A stretch of 64,000 bases of DNA from positions 19,663 to 83,662 of the forward strand of contig JBOGJG010000300.1 in the NCBI GenBank assembly GCA_050747825.1, given 5' to 3'. The DNA comes from JBOGJG01 sp050747825. GTDB taxonomy: Bacteria; Acidobacteriota; UBA6911; RPQK01; JBOGJG01. The notes under the pieces are model-generated. The model had not been told where the DNA came from. It did not search any database and saw only the letters and a program-made list of their open reading frames with translations. Position numbers and translations under genes: made by a program. Every line of letters starts with the position of its first letter. Position 1 is the stretch's first letter. Of the stretch, positions 61,969 through 64,000 are shown one piece after another.

Positions 61969-63774
61969 ATGATGCTCAAGATGGCCGACACGCGACACCT
62001 GATATGGGCAGCGATCTTTTTGCTGATGGTTTCTCCGATACGTGCCCAGCGTGCGGGGGCCGCCACCGGGGACGAATACGCGCCCGTCAGAGATGAGATG
62101 AATCGTCCCATTACCGCTGGAGGATTCCAGAAGGATGCTCCAGTGATCTTCGTGGACTGGACCCGGGAAAGCGGGCTGGACAGTTTCCAGCATCGGTCCG
62201 GATCAAAGGACAAGCGCTACATCCTGGAGACACCTTCGGGAGGAGTAGCGCTCTTTGACTACAACAATGACGGATGGCTGGACATCTACCTAGTCAATGG
62301 CTCGACCTTGGCCGCTCTGAAGGGAAAGGAGCCGGCGCCCAAGGCCGCGCTCTTCCACAATGACGGAAACGGCAAATTCACCGACGTCACCGAGAGAGCA
62401 GGAGTGGCTAATCAGCGCTGGGGATTCGGAGTGGTCTCAGGGGACATCAACAATGACGGCTGGGCCGACCTTATCGTCACCAACTTTGGCAAGGACCGTC
62501 TGTATCGCAACAACAAAGACGGCACCTTCACTGATATCGCCGAGACAGCCGGAGTGGCGACCGAAGGCTGGACCACGGCGGCAGCTTTGGGCGATTTCAA
62601 CAAGGACGGTTATCTGGACCTTTTCGTGGCCGGCTATCTGGATTTCAACCCCGAGTCTCCTCCCGAACCGGACAGTCCTGAGATTGGCAGCAGCTTCTGC
62701 GAATACCGCGGAGAACGGGTCATGTGTGGGCCGAGAGGATTGAAAGGCACTCGAGACTATCTGTTTCTCAACAATGGTGATGAGACATTCACCGAAGTCG
62801 CCGCTAAAGCCGGAGTGGAGGATAAGCCCGGCTATTACGGATTTGCCGCCAGTTGGGCCGATATGGATGATGACGGGCTTCTCGACCTGCTGGTGGCCAA
62901 CGACTCCACTCCGAATTATCTGTATCGCAACAAAGGGGACGGGACCTTTGAAGACATCAGCTACTATTCCGGCTTTGCCCTGAACGAGTATGGGCGCGAG
63001 CAAGCGGGCATGGGACTGGCCATTGCCGATTATAACAATGACGGTCGCCTGGACGTCTACATGACCCATTTCTCGGACGACTACAACACCCTGTACCGCA
63101 ACGAGGGGGACGCCTTTTTCATGGACGTGAGTTTTCAGGTGGGCGTAGGAGAGCCTTCCATCCCTTTTCTGGCCTGGGGGACCGGTTTTCTCGATTACGA
63201 CAACGACGGCCTGAAGGACATCTTCGTGGCCAATGGGCATGTCTACCCTGGAGTGGATGCGCAGGACTGGGGAACCACTTGGGCGCAGCGTCCGCTATTG
63301 TTTCGCAACTTGGACGGCTCCCGATTCGAGCCGGTGCCTGCCGCTGAGAAAAGTGGCCTGGGCCTGGTGGTGCCAGCCCGCGGGGCCGCCTTCGGCGACC
63401 TGGACAATGACGGGCGCGTGGATGCGGTCTTAAACTGCATTGACAGCTCGCCCAGAGTCCTTAAAAACGTCAGCCAGAGCGGGCACCACTGGGTCAGCCT
63501 TAAATTGACCGGAGCGCCCGGCAGTCCCCGGGACGCTGTGGGCGCCACTGTGTATTTGACGGCCGGCGGAAAGCGCCAGCGTGGCGATGTGATCGCCGGT
63601 ACGAGCTACGCCTCGCATTCCGATCTGCGACTTCACTTCGGGCTAGGCTCGGCTGAACGCATTGAACAACTGGAGATCCTCTGGCCCAGCGGACGCCGTC
63701 AGGCGCTGGAGGATCTGCCGGTCGATCAGATCCTCACGATTGAGGAAGATCAGCTACGGATTTCAGTAGAGTAG
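61969..63774 (+). CDS. CRTAC1 family protein, copy 3
   Basis: A 601-residue exported protein: signal peptide (IWAAIFLLMVSPIRAQ), FG-GAP repeats with Ca loops ([75 protein letters not shown]) and an ASPIC/UnbV tail (DAVGATVYL, LRLHFGLGSAERIEQLEILWPSG). It closely follows the layout of copies 1 and 2 but carries no repeat insertion, which makes it a useful reference for them. AAGGA precedes the ATG. The 3' end overlaps the maturase fragment on the other strand. Confidence 0.9.
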   Translation: MMLKMADTRHLIWAAIFLLMVSPIRAQRAGAATGDEYAPVRDEMNRPITAGGFQKDAPVIFVDWTRESGLDSFQHRSGSKDKRYILETPSGGVALFDYNNDGWLDIYLVNGSTLAALKGKEPAPKAALFHNDGNGKFTDVTERAGVANQRWGFGVVSGDINNDGWADLIVTNFGKDRLYRNNKDGTFTDIAETAGVATEGWTTAAALGDFNKDGYLDLFVAGYLDFNPESPPEPDSPEIGSSFCEYRGERVMCGPRGLKGTRDYLFLNNGDETFTEVAAKAGVEDKPGYYGFAASWADMDDDGLLDLLVANDSTPNYLYRNKGDGTFEDISYYSGFALNEYGREQAGMGLAIADYNNDGRLDVYMTHFSDDYNTLYRNEGDAFFMDVSFQVGVGEPSIPFLAWGTGFLDYDNDGLKDIFVANGHVYPGVDAQDWGTTWAQRPLLFRNLDGSRFEPVPAAEKSGLGLVVPARGAAFGDLDNDGRVDAVLNCIDSSPRVLKNVSQSGHHWVSLKLTGAPGSPRDAVGATVYLTAGGKRQRGDVIAGTSYASHSDLRLHFGLGSAERIEQLEILWPSGRRQALEDLPVDQILTIEEDQLRISVE

Positions 63775-64000
63775 GAGAGGGTTAGCAGCCTGTGGTGAAA
63801 GTCCTGAGGGGTCGTAATATGTGATGTTCTTGGGCTTTTGATAACAGCGTTGACTAGGGCGCTTTGCATGTTGAATCAGACGACAGCCCAGGTAGTGATT
63901 CACTTCACGATAGGCTTTCGCCGGATATCCCACCGAGAAGTAGTTCACCCAGCCCTGGGTTCGACGATTGATTGCCTCGATCACTTCCGGAAGTGGTTTC
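63763..64000 (-). pseudogene. Group II intron reverse transcriptase/maturase, C-terminal part, truncated
   Basis: The minus-strand frame, open to the window edge, reads KPLPEVIEAINRRTQGWVNY then FSVGYPAKAYREVNHYLGCR and LIQHAKRPSQRCYQKPKNI, the maturase (domain X / GIIM) region of a group II intron-encoded protein. After ITYY the family sequence stops at a 30-bp repeat and the frame ends in DPSGLSPQAANPLLLY, which is not family sequence. No domain V/VI hairpin follows, so the intron's 3' end is missing. The 5' part lies outside the window. Confidence 0.8.
63786..63815. repeat. Third copy of the 30-bp CAGCCTGTGGTRAAAG repeat
   Basis: GCAGCCTGTGGTGAAAGTCC then TGAGGGGTCG matches the pair at 55825-55910 with one base different (TGAAAG for TAAAAG) and marks the point where maturase homology ends. 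The flanking TTA before it also matches the right-hand copy at 55911-55914. Confidence 0.85.

Noticed and set aside
63786..63815. Similarity of the 30-bp repeat (AGCC..GGTGAAAGTC..CTGAGGGG) to group II intron domain V
   Set aside because: It lies on the opposite strand to the maturase, is too short to fold as domain V, and the same sequence occurs away from any intron at 55825. The resemblance may be chance.

Overview
The window most likely comes from an Acidobacteriota genome (order not resolved, possibly a Bryobacterales/Solibacter-like lineage, probably an environmental assembly). The case is the gene mix rather than a marker gene. It includes a VWFA-related acidobacterial-type protein next to a GWxTD-domain protein, two 1,120-residue TonB-dependent receptors with an N-terminal carboxypeptidase-regulatory-like domain, three CRTAC1 (FG-GAP/ASPIC-UnbV) proteins with TPR partners, DUF1501/Gfo-Idh-MocA/NIPSNAP proteins with Tat-type leaders, and many short palindromic repeats between and inside genes. 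No rRNA, tRNA or CRISPR array was seen.

Layout. 1-2010: a DUF1501 gene reduced to its two ends, with an SDR fragment and a VapBC-type module between them. 2019-9328 (minus): a Gfo/Idh/MocA oxidoreductase, a NIPSNAP protein, a PIG-L deacetylase, a Cys/Met PLP enzyme and a tripartite tricarboxylate transporter whose TctC and TctB are one polypeptide. 9404-21162: housekeeping genes (ferritin, BtpA-like protein, 2-oxoglutarate dehydrogenase E1, 3-methyladenine glycosylase, soluble transhydrogenase, metallo-hydrolase, MscS-cNMP channel, HbpS/GlcG-like protein). 21363-21955: a RHH/MazF module.

22149-35647 is the most interesting block. It holds an outer-membrane barrel protein, a ten-haem-motif cytochrome with a beta-propeller, a convergent cytochrome c554-like protein and a tight four-gene operon. 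The operon encodes a fused NuoE-NuoF, an unusual 2Fe-2S / cyclic-nucleotide-binding / four-[4Fe-4S] protein, a membrane protein with two His pairs spaced 14 residues (diheme cytochrome b signature), and a membrane-anchored decahaem cytochrome. Together they would form a wire from NADH across the inner membrane into the periplasm, perhaps onward through the barrel protein. This is inference.

35640-39110: an SDR and a GH63-like glycosidase. 39238-44116: a TPR-CRTAC1-CRTAC1 operon. 44118-44727: a ParE/Phd-type module. 44810-52261: tandem TonB-dependent receptors, the 3' end of a lost third copy, terminators and sigma-54-like promoters. 52518-63774: TPR protein, a small LPGTAS-tailed protein behind a good sigma-54 promoter, VWFA, GWxTD, a PQQ-type sugar dehydrogenase, a subtilase, an EEP-family phosphoesterase and a third CRTAC1. 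The window ends in a truncated group II intron maturase.

A second theme is repeats. At least five families recur (GGGACGGTCAC hairpins, CTCACGGTCGCGGCTC palindromes, CCACGGATTTCACGGATT palindromes, AGGCCTGAGGCC tracts, and a 30-bp CAGCCTGTGGTRAAAG repeat). Several supply stop codons, signal-peptide codons or in-frame insertions to the genes they touch, and several mark the edges of gene fragments. Start codons were chosen from ribosome-binding sites, four-base overlaps or family N-termini; several genes appear to be leaderless.
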